Source: Kalmusia sp. IMI 367209 (lineage: Eukaryota; Ascomycota; Dothideomycetes; Pleosporales; Didymosphaeriaceae). From it: DNA of 64,000 bases. Under the pieces are notes generated by a model. That model worked only from the letters and a program-made list of their open reading frames with translations, had not been told where the DNA came from and ran no database searches. The DNA lies in assembly GCA_027946365.1 (NCBI GenBank), contig JAPEUQ010000014.1, positions 124,001 through 188,000 on the forward strand, written 5' to 3'. The stretch's first letter is position 1; each line of letters begins with the position of its first letter. Of this stretch, positions 10,743 through 21,089 are shown in pieces. A program made the translations under genes and the position numbers.

Positions 10743-11927
10743 ATGGGCTCAAGCAATCCTTCCTTTGATATTATAGCTTGGAATCTCAAGGAGGTGGAGT
10801 GGAAGGGAGCCACCCCCAGAAAGAGCTCTACAGAAGAGCGTCACTTGGTCGGCGACAACCGCAAGCATGTGGACAAAGTTCACTATACAAGCTCTACAGG
10901 GGACTTCCGAGGTGAGCGTTGAGAACTCACACTTACGTCTACTAGAGATCTTGCAATTCGCTAATACGCCATACCCCAAATATAGCTGTCACGAAGCTCG
11001 AAATGGCGTACGAAAACACAGGCGACACTTACGTAGGAACTGGCTGGCTCATAAAACACGATATCCTGGTAACGGCTGGGCACAATGTTTACGACCGAAA
11101 GGACGGGCATGCAGTCAGCGTCACAGCCTGGATCGGATATCATGGGGAGACCTCTGTCAAAAACAAGAGTGTTCAATGTCGCTCCGGCATCAGGGTGATG
11201 ATGCCCGCCGAAATGGAGCGGGAATCAGAAACCCGCGACTTCGCTTTCGTCCTCCTCAACGAGGATTTCGTCGACGTCGAACCATTCGAGTACAAGTCCA
11301 CACCGACCACACCAACGGAAGTTCGTGTTGTTGGTTATCCTGGCGATAATCTAGACCTCAGAAATCACGATTGTGACCGTCGAGAAGCGAGAGAGAATGA
11401 CTGTATGTATGAGGGGCATGGAAAAACCTGGAAAGTTGACAAATCTGGCTTTCTCAAATATTCCATCTCAACATTTGAAGGTACGTAAGCCGTCTTCGTA
11501 ACTAGCATAGATTCCGAAACGTGCAACTAACTCAAAGGAAGGAAGTTCCGGAAGTCCCGTCCTCCTACAGGAAACGAAAACCGTGATTGGGACACATCAA
11601 GGCACGTGGCCCAGTAAAAACAGCAAAGAGGATGAGGGATTCAATCGAGCCACCAAAATCAAACGTGGTTCCGAAGGCCATGGCAACTTCTATACGCCAT
11701 TTCTTGAATTTCTTAAGCAGGGATACGGAAATGAAGCTCAGGAGCCTCAGAGATGGCACATATCGTACGGGGTGAACACTCCGACTGTACCAAAGGAGCA
11801 GAACTCCCGTCATCCAGCATTTCGTAAGGGACCACATTTGGAACAACATTGGAAGTTCAAAGAAGTACCAACCCATACTTTACCGCAGACCAAGCATGTC
11901 GTCCACCGACGCAGACATAAACACTAA
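10743..11927 (+). CDS. Trypsin/V8-like serine peptidase
   Basis: Three exons, 10743-10911, 10986-11480 and 11542-11927, give 349 residues. The introns are 74 and 61 bp; the first has a CTAAT branch site, and both joins restore conserved sequence (GDFRAVTKLEM and FEGSSGSPV). The catalytic triad is visible: His in VTAGHNVYD at residue 89, Asp in RDFAFVLL at 141, and Ser in GSSGSP at 226. This matches the glutamyl-endopeptidase/V8-like branch of chymotrypsin-fold enzymes. No signal peptide is visible; the N-terminus is polar, so the enzyme is probably intracellular or released by another route. The C-terminal 60 residues are basic and low in complexity (KHVVHRRRHKH). The biological substrate is unknown. 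Confidence 0.82.
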
Positions 11928-12461
11928 GACAAGACCGCGCAGCCGACGCACTCCCTGGGCCACTAATGCTTTCGTCGATCACAATAGTAGCGACGCGATA
12001 CCTGCATGGCTGTCTTTACACATATAGATTTCTCGTTTATATAGACATTGGAAATAAATACCAGATTGATACCCGTTCATTCTGGCCTATATGACCTCTA
12101 CGTGATATGTATGCTGCTTGGCTATTCCAGACTGGACCTGCTGTGCATATCGTGCGACGTCTGTAACGGCTTTTGCGTGATCGTCTGAGGGATTAATAGT
12201 AGGACAGGAGTAGAGAGAACCCGGTGAACCGGTGACTCTCAAACACACAAAAGGCTCATAGTAAAATCACCGAGACAGTAGCCACCCCTCGATCCCTGAC
12301 TGTTCAAAAGCCGAAATCGATTACAATCTCATAACTCGTGCAATCTCGAACCTGCCTACCATCTGTCCCCACAAGCCTAGGCCCCTACTCTTCAAAAGCT
12401 GTTTTGAGCAAAATTTTCATCGCTGAATAGGCTTGAACTTAACCATCAAGCTAGGCTTCTA
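11928..12461. other. Intergenic, no gene recognised
   Basis: Nothing supportable beyond probable 3' sequence of the peptidase gene. It ends at the displaced U2 fragment. Confidence 0.4.
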
Positions 12462-12547
12462 CTATGAGCAAGCCCAGTGAGAGGAGACCAGACTTCAAAA
12501 ATAGAAAAAATCGTGAAAATGTGACCGTAGTCACGTTTCAGAGATTA
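12462..12547 (-). pseudogene. Displaced U2 snRNA fragment
   Basis: These 86 bases align without gaps to 21111-21196 inside the U2 gene, with 5 mismatches. The match covers the Sm-site region and adjoining stems but stops short of the branch-point-pairing 5' part, so this copy cannot work as U2. There is no poly(A) tail. It lies about 350 bp from a dead transposase, which may have helped create it. Confidence 0.85.
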
Positions 12548-12904
12548 CTTTCTATTGCTCTGAAATATGACTATGATGCATTTTATATCGCTTACGTGTT
12601 TCAGAATATAGTCGGTGTGGCAGGAACCTCTCGCTCGATCGTGTACAATCACACCATCCATTATCCATCATACAGACATATACGTCTGAACTTCTTTACT
12701 CGTCATGGCATTGGGGCAAACCGCCAGTGGCATTCCAAACATAAAGAGCAAGAGGATATTGGACGCTTTGTGCACAATGACAGTTTGCATGATATGCATG
12801 CGTAGATGATGATGATTTTATGGAGGTGAGAGTGCAGTGCCAAGATGGAAGGAGCACTCGCGACGGCGGAAACTCCCCCAATATTTTCAAGGCACAGTCA
12901 GTAC

Positions 12905-13366
12905 TCCAACCCACCAAAATTGTGAAGCGTCCTCTACAGAACTCGCGATGCCACCCACGCAGACAGTTGGAAAGCTCAAGGTTTCATGGGCAGCAGAAAC
13001 TCTACATACTGCTGCTCGGCTAGAGCAGCAAGCCCGACTTTTAAAAGACCTACTTCGTCGCCAATCACCCAGCCCTAGTAGTCAAGCTATGTGGCAGGTT
13101 ATCAAAGGTTGCTAGCTTGCAATGAACTCAGTAACAAATCTTGCAGCAGAGAATACAAGCTACGATAGGCTAACCAGCGCCGCCAGCAGCAGCGGCGACA
13201 GTATATTGCCCGTGGAGGTGCTATACAGGCGGGAGAAGGTCAATTGCTTGCTGCAGAGGCAGAAAGGGTACTTGAGCAGGTGGAGCAGGAGGAGCGAGTA
13301 ATCAGACAAAGGACACCACCTGAGTGCAGCAACTGTCATGAACAAGGCCATAGAAGGTATAAATGT
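12905..13366 (+). pseudogene. Pogo/Fot1-like transposase, C-terminal remnant
   Basis: The pieces match the tail of fungal pogo/Fot1-type DDE transposases: a TLHTAARLEQQARLLKDLLR stretch, the IKGC...LAMNS segment, then RRQYIARGGAIQAGEGQLL. It ends in a cysteine-histidine knuckle, CSNCHEQGHRRYKC. The first part ends in a TAG within IKGC*LAMNS, and the last part is in a different frame, so at least one stop and one frameshift separate them. The DDE catalytic core and the terminal repeats are missing. This is a dead copy. Confidence 0.7.
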
Positions 13367-13576
13367 GCTCAGAGATTGCAGCTATCCTATGAATCTATCT
13401 ATAGAAAATTTGACCACCGCATTGTTGAGCTATCGTATAGAAAGTCGCGCCAATTTTAGTGGGGTGTCCGGATGACTGGTGGAACACGTTAGTATTTTAG
13501 TGGCTACATTAAGCTAGTATTACCATCTACCGTTTTTAGGTTTTTCTCTAGTGGCGCTAAAGTTTAGGGAGATGGG

Positions 13577-15364
13577 TCATAGTACAGCTGCTCCAGCTGT
13601 GAATGGGAGTGTAGATGGGTCGACAGTATTAATGCTTATAGGAGAGGGATCGAATGCAAAGTCCCAAAAATCGGACCTTCCATAAGAAGGGAACGACGAC
13701 AAAGGATCCGAGGTTTGCAGCTGACAAGAGTAGCCGTGGGGCTCTAGCAGCAAAGCGGAAGCTTGCTCGTTGTACGATTGATTTAAATTTATTTGCGGTC
13801 CAACGCCATGGTTGGTAAAGGTATGGCTTGAGGTTGCTGCTTGGAGGTCAATCAATTTGACCTGTTCCTGTTCTTGTTCTTGTCGCTGTGTCTCTCCCTC
13901 TTCCACTACCTTCATGCTTGTCAATTGCACTCCCTTCGCTGGTGCTGCGTAAGAGGGCAAACGTGATTGCGTTCCCATCTGACATATAGCTGACGGCAAG
14001 GATTTAGGGATTTTGCGAAATGAAGCAGGAATGTCGCTAGATAATTCCGGAAACCGTTGAAAAAAGTCAGGTCCCATCGTCCAGCACTTTATGTCATTGA
14101 TTCTTTCGTCGAACAAGCGACTAGGTTTATAGAGATCGGTTTCGAGATCGTGAGTATAGCAGTCGCGAAATTCGAACGGCCACAAGAGCCGCATCTCATT
14201 CTGGTACATGTGCCAGAAATCATTGCCACAGTAAGCATGCTCGTTGAAGATGAAGCGTTGGCGGAAATGGGGCCAGGCGTAATAATCAATGGCGTAGGTG
14301 TGCGTAATATGTTGCGAAGGTCGGTAGAGATACCACGGCGGGAGGCGCTTGTACCGTTCTGCACTAGGCTCAGTGTGGAATTGTATGAGTAAATGCATGG
14401 CCCTCAGCATCGCCAGACGTTCAGTCTTCGGTATCGGTCGGAACAGTGCTTCATCGATGCGGCGGAGCATCTGCCAAGAGGGATGCTGGGCAGTGCGTTT
14501 TGCAACGGCATCCCAACCTTGGAGCAGTGCGCGGATGGGAACGTCCTCCGAGTCGACATCTTCCGCTGGCTGAACATCTTCTGCCCAATCCAAACGCTCA
14601 CTCAGAACTTCACTAACAAACTTCCAGAAATTACCTTGCCATACTGCATGCTGGCCTGGCTGACGGTCCAGGTGACCATGACAGGAGCAGGAGGATCGCG
14701 GATTGACCCAATCGTATTTCATGGACGACGCAGTAGTGTGCTGTACGCCCGCCCTCCTAGATTGAGAGAGAGCCTGGTCCGTTGGGTGTGGACTAATCCG
14801 TTGTACGACTCCTGGACTGGAACTCATATTGTATTGATCAGATTCGCCATCGGGTACCGGTATGGAGCTAAAAAGCTCTGAAATGCTGGCTGGTATGGCG
14901 TCGATGCCGAGGAGGGGGGAACGAGTGTTTATCGGTAATGATGTATACGCCTCTGTCGTACTCTCAGTGAATTCGCTTCTGCTGTTCGCGTCTTCCGAGA
15001 TCACATGAGCTTTTGCTGTGCCAGTATCTTGTGCTTGATCCTCGCTGAGCTTTAATGGTCGTTGGACCATGATATGTTGAATGTCTTTTAATGTTTTAAG
15101 CACCCCATCTCGTTCTTCTTCCGTCTTTTGCAATTGCTTCAACAGAGCTGCGACCTGTCCACTTGTATCCTGTTGTTTCAAATCCTCCACCAAGCTTTCG
15201 AGATAAGTAACTCTGGACCGTTTCCGCTCGCGGGCCTCCCGCTGACATCGTCGGTCGACTTCTCGCTTCTTCAAGCGTCGTGCAGAAATAGTCTGGGCGT
15301 TCTTTGGACTTCCTAGATCGATGTTGCAAGACTCCTGATCATCCATGACTTCTTTGGTCGCCAT
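13577..15364 (-). CDS. bZIP transcription factor with DUF3425 domain
   Basis: Single-exon gene of 595 residues from the first ATG at 15364. Near the N-terminus (about residues 25-70) is a bZIP-type basic region, RRLKKREVDRRCQREARERK, followed by leucine-spaced coiled coil (YLESLVEDLKQ, then LLKQLQKTEEERD). The central part carries a Cys-rich SSCSCHG stretch, and residues of about 260-460 match DUF3425, including LPPWYLYRPSQ, YYAWPHFRQRF and LLWPFEFRDCY. This combination is typical of fungal pathway or stress regulators that bind DNA as dimers in the nucleus. It lies next to the bicupin/ABM pair, so local regulation is possible but not shown. The last 100 residues are Gln- and Ser-rich and may activate transcription. 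Confidence 0.88.
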   Translation of the reverse strand: MATKEVMDDQESCNIDLGSPKNAQTISARRLKKREVDRRCQREARERKRSRVTYLESLVEDLKQQDTSGQVAALLKQLQKTEEERDGVLKTLKDIQHIMVQRPLKLSEDQAQDTGTAKAHVISEDANSRSEFTESTTEAYTSLPINTRSPLLGIDAIPASISELFSSIPVPDGESDQYNMSSSPGVVQRISPHPTDQALSQSRRAGVQHTTASSMKYDWVNPRSSCSCHGHLDRQPGQHAVWQGNFWKFVSEVLSERLDWAEDVQPAEDVDSEDVPIRALLQGWDAVAKRTAQHPSWQMLRRIDEALFRPIPKTERLAMLRAMHLLIQFHTEPSAERYKRLPPWYLYRPSQHITHTYAIDYYAWPHFRQRFIFNEHAYCGNDFWHMYQNEMRLLWPFEFRDCYTHDLETDLYKPSRLFDERINDIKCWTMGPDFFQRFPELSSDIPASFRKIPKSLPSAICQMGTQSRLPSYAAPAKGVQLTSMKVVEEGETQRQEQEQEQVKLIDLQAATSSHTFTNHGVGPQINLNQSYNEQASALLLEPHGYSCQLQTSDPLSSFPSYGRSDFWDFAFDPSPISINTVDPSTLPFTAGAAVL

Positions 15365-16067
15365 TAATGGATCATTGCATTGATATCTAAGCAAGAGAAA
15401 CTGGTAGAGTGCTGAGCCGGTTTAGCGGCAGTCATGGCGGGGAAAGAGCACATGAACTATCTTATCTTGAAGCCGCGTTGACCACAAGTACACAAAGGGG
15501 AACTAGTAAGGTTTCGGGGATGCGGGGTTGCAGGCTTCGACTAAGGTTTTTTTGCCACACTCGGTGTTTCTTCGGAGGCTAGATTTTGGTGATGATAAGC
15601 CAACACCAGAACTAACAAACTGTTTTGATAAAGCTATCTAAAGTTGTATCAGATAGCTAAGGTTTCTCATCTATCCGAGGTTCGACACTCAAGGTCTGCC
15701 AGCATGTGACTCTTAGGTCCCTACCTCAGAAATCATATTAGTATTGACCAACTAGAAGAGTACCTTAGCTTCAGGAACATTCGATATTGGATTGGAGCAT
15801 GTCGGCATATAGCTAGTCCGCTCCTCACAACTAGACTTCGCTTGAGATGCTCGGGTGTGGCATATATCTGAAGGACTACCTTAATATGGGAAGTGAGTCG
15901 TAACTTATATTCAATTTACTGTGGTGACTTCTTGCTTAGCTAGGTAAAAGAGTCAAATACAAAAATCGATTGAGCATTTGTGGGACAAGAATTACAAACC
16001 CAATAGATTCTGCGGCGCGAAAGAGACGGCTTGAGCTGCATGCGTGCATGCGAAGAATAAGATAAGC
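15365..16067. other. Intergenic between bZIP and bicupin genes
   Basis: Probable promoter of the bZIP gene and 3' end of the bicupin gene, both on the minus strand. No other feature is evident. Confidence 0.4.
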
Positions 16068-16916
16068 CTAATTGGGAGTAGGGAGCTCATCCCTGGTGAT
16101 GATCCATAGTTTCTTCGAGAATGGGCCTTTTGACACCCAGGTGATGTGCATGCCCGATGTCAATCCAATTACATCGCCCGCCTTGAAGTAGTGATTGTTC
16201 CCGCTCTCCGTCTCCGTCACTTCGACTTCTCCTTCCAGCAGCAAAATAGTCTCGTCCCCCAGCACGCCGGTGTAGGGCGTGGTCAAGGTGCCATCGGACT
16301 GTAAGTCCGACGCCGCAATGCCTCTCCCGGAGCGCCAGACGCCACTCATCATGGTTCCCGTGGAGCCACGGGTGCGGATAAAGTAAAGCTCGCCCGCGAC
16401 GAGGGGGCCTTCCTTGGGTTCTGTAAAGTGGTATTCTACCCAATCTTTCGGGTTGTCGCTTGTATGGTTGACTTGGAGTTCGAGCGCGCCGTTGGGTACC
16501 GGCGACTTGCCAGCCCAGATACACCAGAATTTCTTGAATGATGGTCCATCAATATTCCATTCAACCTCGACTCCCTTTGGCGAGCTGATGATGGAGCCAG
16601 GCCCGACCTGATATTTCTGGCCGGTACTGAGGACGGTCAGTGTGGCGGTACCATCGATCACGCAGGCTGTCTCATCCCCCAAGGGCGAGGAATACATGGT
16701 AGCGTTTGAGCCATCCGCACGGCAACCGGGCGAGGTCGCGCTTGTCCTCCAGAGGCCAGCGGAGAGGGCGCCGGAAGTTCCAAAGGGACGAACGATACTG
16801 ACTTCGCCGTGCACCTGCTTGCCCCGTTTGGGCTCCTCCCATTCAAACGGAACCCACGTTTCCGGAGACGGACATTGCACCCCGCCGTGAACAACATGAG
16901 TCTGAGGTTGTGCCAT
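16068..16916 (-). CDS. Bicupin of the Cupin_3/ureidoglycine-type group, no metal ligands
   Basis: Single-exon gene of 282 residues. Two halves repeat the same pattern: LGDETACVIDGTATLTV followed by a VGPGSIISSPKG turn in the first, and LGDETILLLEGEVEVTE followed by a FKAGDVIGLTSG turn in the second. This is an internally duplicated cupin barrel like the EutQ/(S)-ureidoglycine cupin group. The usual HxH(x)4E and distal His metal ligands are not where a metallocupin would have them; the first motif reads GDET in both halves. It may therefore bind a small molecule or act without metal. It is divergent from the ABM-zinc-ribbon gene across about 1 kb. No signal peptide is visible. Confidence 0.78.
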   Translation of the reverse strand: MAQPQTHVVHGGVQCPSPETWVPFEWEEPKRGKQVHGEVSIVRPFGTSGALSAGLWRTSATSPGCRADGSNATMYSSPLGDETACVIDGTATLTVLSTGQKYQVGPGSIISSPKGVEVEWNIDGPSFKKFWCIWAGKSPVPNGALELQVNHTSDNPKDWVEYHFTEPKEGPLVAGELYFIRTRGSTGTMMSGVWRSGRGIAASDLQSDGTLTTPYTGVLGDETILLLEGEVEVTETESGNNHYFKAGDVIGLTSGMHITWVSKGPFSKKLWIITRDELPTPN

Positions 16917-17971
16917 TGCAGACTAATGCTTCTTTTCTACTATCGAATGTTTGGAATGAGACGATTAATTTGGAATTGGCAGTATAGCTTGAATAGTCCC
17001 TTCGTGAAAGATTGACTTCCCTTAAATAATACTTAAAAGTGTCAATACTACACGTTATCCACTACATCATCCTATATGAGATCGATTCGACAGTTTCGAC
17101 GGCCTTGACGCCCGCCCTGCAATTGCTTGTATACTCGTTCCAGCAGCCGACCCAGCCCTAGTCTTTTGCGTGGTGATCATTTCCCAGCTCAAACACGATT
17201 CGTTGATCAGAGCAAGCGCTGCTAGGCTCTATCCCAGCTGCACGGTGCTCCGTGCATCTACCAGTTCGGACTTAGTCATCAGAGCCCAGAGCGAGATAGT
17301 TAGAAGCTGCAGTTATATCAATGACTGAGAGTCTCTGATAGCGCGTGATCCGATACGATGTGGCGGGGTAAATCGAGGGCAACCTTCGGAACCTTCCGAG
17401 ACCATGTCGTCCCCATACAGAAATGATCGACGTTGAATCGATTTAATCGTTGCTCCTGACGTCGGCCAGGTCGATTCGACTATCGCGGTCTACCTTGCAA
17501 TTTGCATACACTAATTCCCATTGCGTCCGCACGCTACTGCCTATCACGTAGGGATCCACCGGTTGTATCTTACAGATTCGAAAGATAGCAAGTCACAAGC
17601 AACTCTTTGTCAAGCGATCATCTTAAAGGTGGTCTGTTGGATTTGACCTGCGCACAAGGCACGGATCAAGCGAGGGGAACCGCAAGATGATGCTTCTGAA
17701 TCATTTCGATCGAATCGACTGTACTGATAGCATATGCAGCAGCCATGTCGAGATAATCTTTTTCACGCCTAAGTTTGACCAATCCTCCAATCCTACAGGT
17801 CGAGAAATACTGTCAGTTTGACCATATACGTCGTTCGATCCGTGATTACTTATAAAAGCTTCTCTTTCTGTCCCTCCCTCGCATGCAAACAAAGCCAGAC
17901 AGAACATCACTTCCAGAACCATAAGGTAGTGATACCCATCAAAGCTCCCTTCACCTTACCCAAAACATACC
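16917..17971. promoter_or_regulatory. Bidirectional promoter region with a recurring 9-bp motif
   Basis: The divergent bicupin and ABM-zinc-ribbon genes share this 1,055-bp gap. TCGATTCGA occurs at 17082-17090 and 17471-17479, and inverted at 17710-17718. Around the first two copies similarity extends further: both are followed by a TGCAATT stretch and an ATTCC/GTTCC stretch. Just before 17972 is a CT-rich leader typical of fungal genes. Binding by any factor is inferred. Confidence 0.4.
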
Positions 17972-18484
17972 ATGCCGATCTATCTCAGCATGCAACGAGT
18001 GCGCTTCTCCAGCCCGGACGCGTACGAGAAGTTCAAAGTTCTCTTCGCCGACACGCGTCGGCACCTAATGAAACTCCCCGGCTTCCTCCACCTGACCTGG
18101 TGGGAGCACCCGGACGATCGAAGCTGGTATAACGAATGCAGCTTCTGGACGAGCCGCGGCGCACTGTACGACTGGCATAAGGACACCTACCATAAGTACT
18201 GCAAAACGTGGGCGGCGAACGGGGCCATCATGGAAGACATCATTACCAACTTCGAGCTCGTCGGCACCCGGCTGCTTCGCGTGTGCCCCGTGTGCAATGA
18301 GACGCAAGATAAGAGTTTCGATCTCGCGCAAGAGCAAGCTGTGTTGCATGAACAATGTCCCCAGTGTGGGTTCCATTTTCCTGTTCTGGAAGAAACGCCG
18401 TCGAGCTTTGCGGTGTTCAAGGATGCGGCGCCGCCCGCTGAAAATAAGGAGCAAACCGGGAAAGCAGCTGGTGGGGAGAGTTAA
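17972..18484 (+). CDS. ABM-like domain fused to a zinc ribbon
   Basis: Single-exon gene of 170 residues. Residues 1-100 resemble the dimeric alpha/beta-barrel ABM fold: a RVRFSSPDAYEKFKVLF strand-helix start, a PGFLHLTWWEHPDD centre, and SFWTSRGALYDWHKDTYHKY. Such domains occur in small monooxygenases, cyclases and decarboxylases acting on aromatic or polyketide substrates. Residues 105-132 carry CPVC and CPQC, 20 residues apart, a classic zinc ribbon. I do not recognise this fusion as a named family. The ribbon could mediate protein contact or structural stability. The gene is divergent from the bicupin. Fold calls are from pattern recognition; the reaction is unknown. Confidence 0.72.
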   Translation: MPIYLSMQRVRFSSPDAYEKFKVLFADTRRHLMKLPGFLHLTWWEHPDDRSWYNECSFWTSRGALYDWHKDTYHKYCKTWAANGAIMEDIITNFELVGTRLLRVCPVCNETQDKSFDLAQEQAVLHEQCPQCGFHFPVLEETPSSFAVFKDAAPPAENKEQTGKAAGGES

Positions 18485-18860
18485 CCAAACTAGTTGGCTG
18501 TTGTAGTCTGGATTCACTTACGGAGGATTTGTAAGAATCTAGCACACGTTGATGAATGAACTATAGATGAAATAAAACTAGTTGAGAGGAAAGCTGTATT
18601 CGTTCTGTCTATCTGCTTAAGTTACCGTCTTTCCCTTATACTTAGATTGTCCTGAATATTCTATCTAGGATACTAGACTAGACTTCGAGAGTTATCCTGT
18701 GTCAAGGCTAATATACCCCCTTGGCTTAAGTCATCCTTAAGCCACCATTAGAGCCCTAGTAATATTGATATTTATATTGATTTAATACTCTATTTACCTT
18801 TAGAGGATTTAATAAGTACTTACTAAACCCTAAGTCTCTCTATTCTAATTTAAATACTTT
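18485..18860. other. AT-rich intergenic segment
   Basis: Base composition drops sharply from that of the ABM gene, with long runs of TATTTATATT type. This may reflect RIP-like decay, since ankyrin relics follow immediately, but dinucleotide indices were not computed. Confidence 0.4.
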
Positions 18861-19580
18861 TTATTCTACTGTACCATAATTCTTTAGTAAGAGGTGCATA
18901 GAATCGAGCTCATTATCTTTCGCCTGCTTAATGCATTCCTCCGCCATTTCCACTAGACTTAGACTGGCTCCCTTTTCGATTAGAAGTTTGAATAGTATCG
19001 TATTTTCCTTCTCGATGGCGCACGTGAGCGGGCTCTTTGCCCCCGCCCTAATAGTCGAGACCCCCATTTGCATCTACTCCATTGTTGAGTATCATTCGAG
19101 CTATGGTTGTGTGTCCTCCCGTTACTGACTTCAAAAGGGGCATCTTCACTACCAGGGTAGGTGTGTGAAAGAGTTTATACGTTGTGAGCATGACCTTTTT
19201 CTGCAGCGCTTAACATGGCTACTAAAGCTAACGCACCATGTTAAATGGGGATTCCAACTATAGCGGCGTGACCTTCCTCAGCAGCCATACGAACTGGGTC
19301 GTTCCGTGGAGAGTTCTTGCGGCGGTCCCACTAATAAAATTCGTCCAATAAATTGATTTTTAATGGGAACTACAACATATCCGGTTATAGAAATACCATG
19401 TTGCAGTGAATTCGTGACCGTATCCAGAGCCAATTTCGCCTCTGAGTACCAACTACCAGCTTCGTCGTCTCTATTGGAGCGAAATGTCTTGTATCTGGCG
19501 ACGAGACTTTCCTCTAATGGACCTTCTCGCAAACTTCTGACCGCCGCGGGCGCTTTCTCTCCCATTTCACTATACCACAA
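18861..19580 (-). pseudogene. Decayed ankyrin-repeat gene
   Basis: Ankyrin units appear in different frames: RNDPVRMAAEEGHAAIVG at about 19230-19290, PLLKSVTGGHTTIARMILNN at about 19080-19150, and KSPLTCAIEKENTILFKLL at about 18970-19030. Stops and frame changes separate them, so no intact product is possible. The upstream limit of the original gene is uncertain. Confidence 0.58.
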
Positions 19581-20199
19581 TGGCGGACTATGACAATGTT
19601 CTGAAGATCTGCCTGGACATCAACGATGATAATGATTGTTGCATCCAGCTTCTACACGATTCCCTCGCCACCAAGTCTTCGGATACTCATGGTCTAAGTC
19701 TTTGTGCGGATATCTAGTATATATGGTAGAAGATTCTTGTGTTCTCTATTCAATCAAGTAGAAGCATCTTTGGTGATTGGAAGTAAAAAGGAATAGCATA
19801 ATTACTAAAAGATGTAATATTGAAAGCCACAATCAGCATACAAGCCGGGTGTCATCTATCCTCTATTATATCTTAAATGGCCATATTAAACGCTGGTTTA
19901 CTGTCCAGAGATGACCATGAACACGTGCATTAGATGCCCTCCGCTTAGATGGATCGTTCTCTATTCACTTCATACATTTAGCTCAGGCATGACTTGGTAT
20001 TGTTGATGCGGCTTTTGTTGTGCCCCAGCACCGATTCAACTGGTCCATATACTTGCGATTCTAGCTTTTTCCAGAACTTCTGTACGTTCTCCTTCCGATG
20101 CTTTGCCCGTGCGCTCCTAATCGTTTTGATGAAAGGCTGGAGGATTTATATGGGAGCGACGACGAACAGACAAGTACTCGAGAAAGCTGAGAAGAGACA

Positions 20200-20690
20200 A
20201 TCCACCAAAATTCGAAGCGCTTGTGGTACTTCTGGCCCCTAATCAACGAGCGGAGGACCACTTTTCGAACCCCGTCTATAAGGCAATCGAAAGGATCAGG
20301 ACTGTGGCCTGGTCGACGCTGTCGGCGATGACCTCGCTTCCATTAACTCCAAGGCATATATGGACGACTTTCTCTTCCGATAGTGCGTGGAGCAGCAGCA
20401 TGCAGTAGATACGATCTAGGTGCTTGTGCAGGTTTGGGCTGGTGTGCAAGACGCGATGCGACTCTAGCAGAGCGAATCTGTTGTACCTAGGAACAGGTTC
20501 GAATATGCTCTTATAAGGCTCCTTGCGGGGATTGATGATACCCGGAACTCTGTCGGCATATCATAGCTTTTCTACATCCGTCTCCAACACACGAGATCGG
20601 TCGCTGGTCGTTGGATGGCTGCTGGACAGGACGATCTCTTCCGCACGGACGACCTATGCCGCTATCGCTCACCCAACGGTTTTGAGAGAA
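20200..20690 (-). pseudogene. Unidentified coding-like relic
   Basis: One minus-strand frame reads as protein-like sequence over about 160 codons (for example LLESHRVLHTSPNLHKHLDR and VHICLGVNGSEVIADSVDQA) but has at least two internal stops and no clear start. I do not recognise the family. It could also be a chance open frame. Confidence 0.22.
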
Positions 20691-21089
20691 GACATGATAT
20701 CTATGAATAGGAGATAAGATATAGTGAAGAAGGGCCAAAGGTATGAAGATTGTGTTCTGCAAGGAAGTATGGGTAATACTATACAATATATACGAATTCC
20801 TGGTCGTACATTAACTCGACAAGACCCCGCGTTGGGCTAACCCCAGGGCTGGATGACGCGTTAACGATGACAGCCAGATGCGGTGCATTGTGACAACACG
20901 GGCACGAGAGCTATGGCAAGCGACAACACTTCCGTAATTGCCGACATTAAGATGACAGATTCTTCCTCAAGTGCCAGCAACAGCTAGACAGCTCAATGAA
21001 AAAGTGTGTTCGCGTCAGCCAGAGATAGTGCAATCTAGAGTTGGTGTTAGCGAATGATAAGCATGCATGAGTGATGTATAGGACTTACA

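Noticed and set aside
11538..11541. Alternative acceptor at 11537 in the serine peptidase
   Set aside because: It puts the catalytic GSSGSP segment out of frame, whereas the acceptor ending at 11541 restores it.
12464..12805. 113-codon open frame beginning MSKPSERRPDF
   Set aside because: Its first third is the U2 fragment read as protein; no domain follows.
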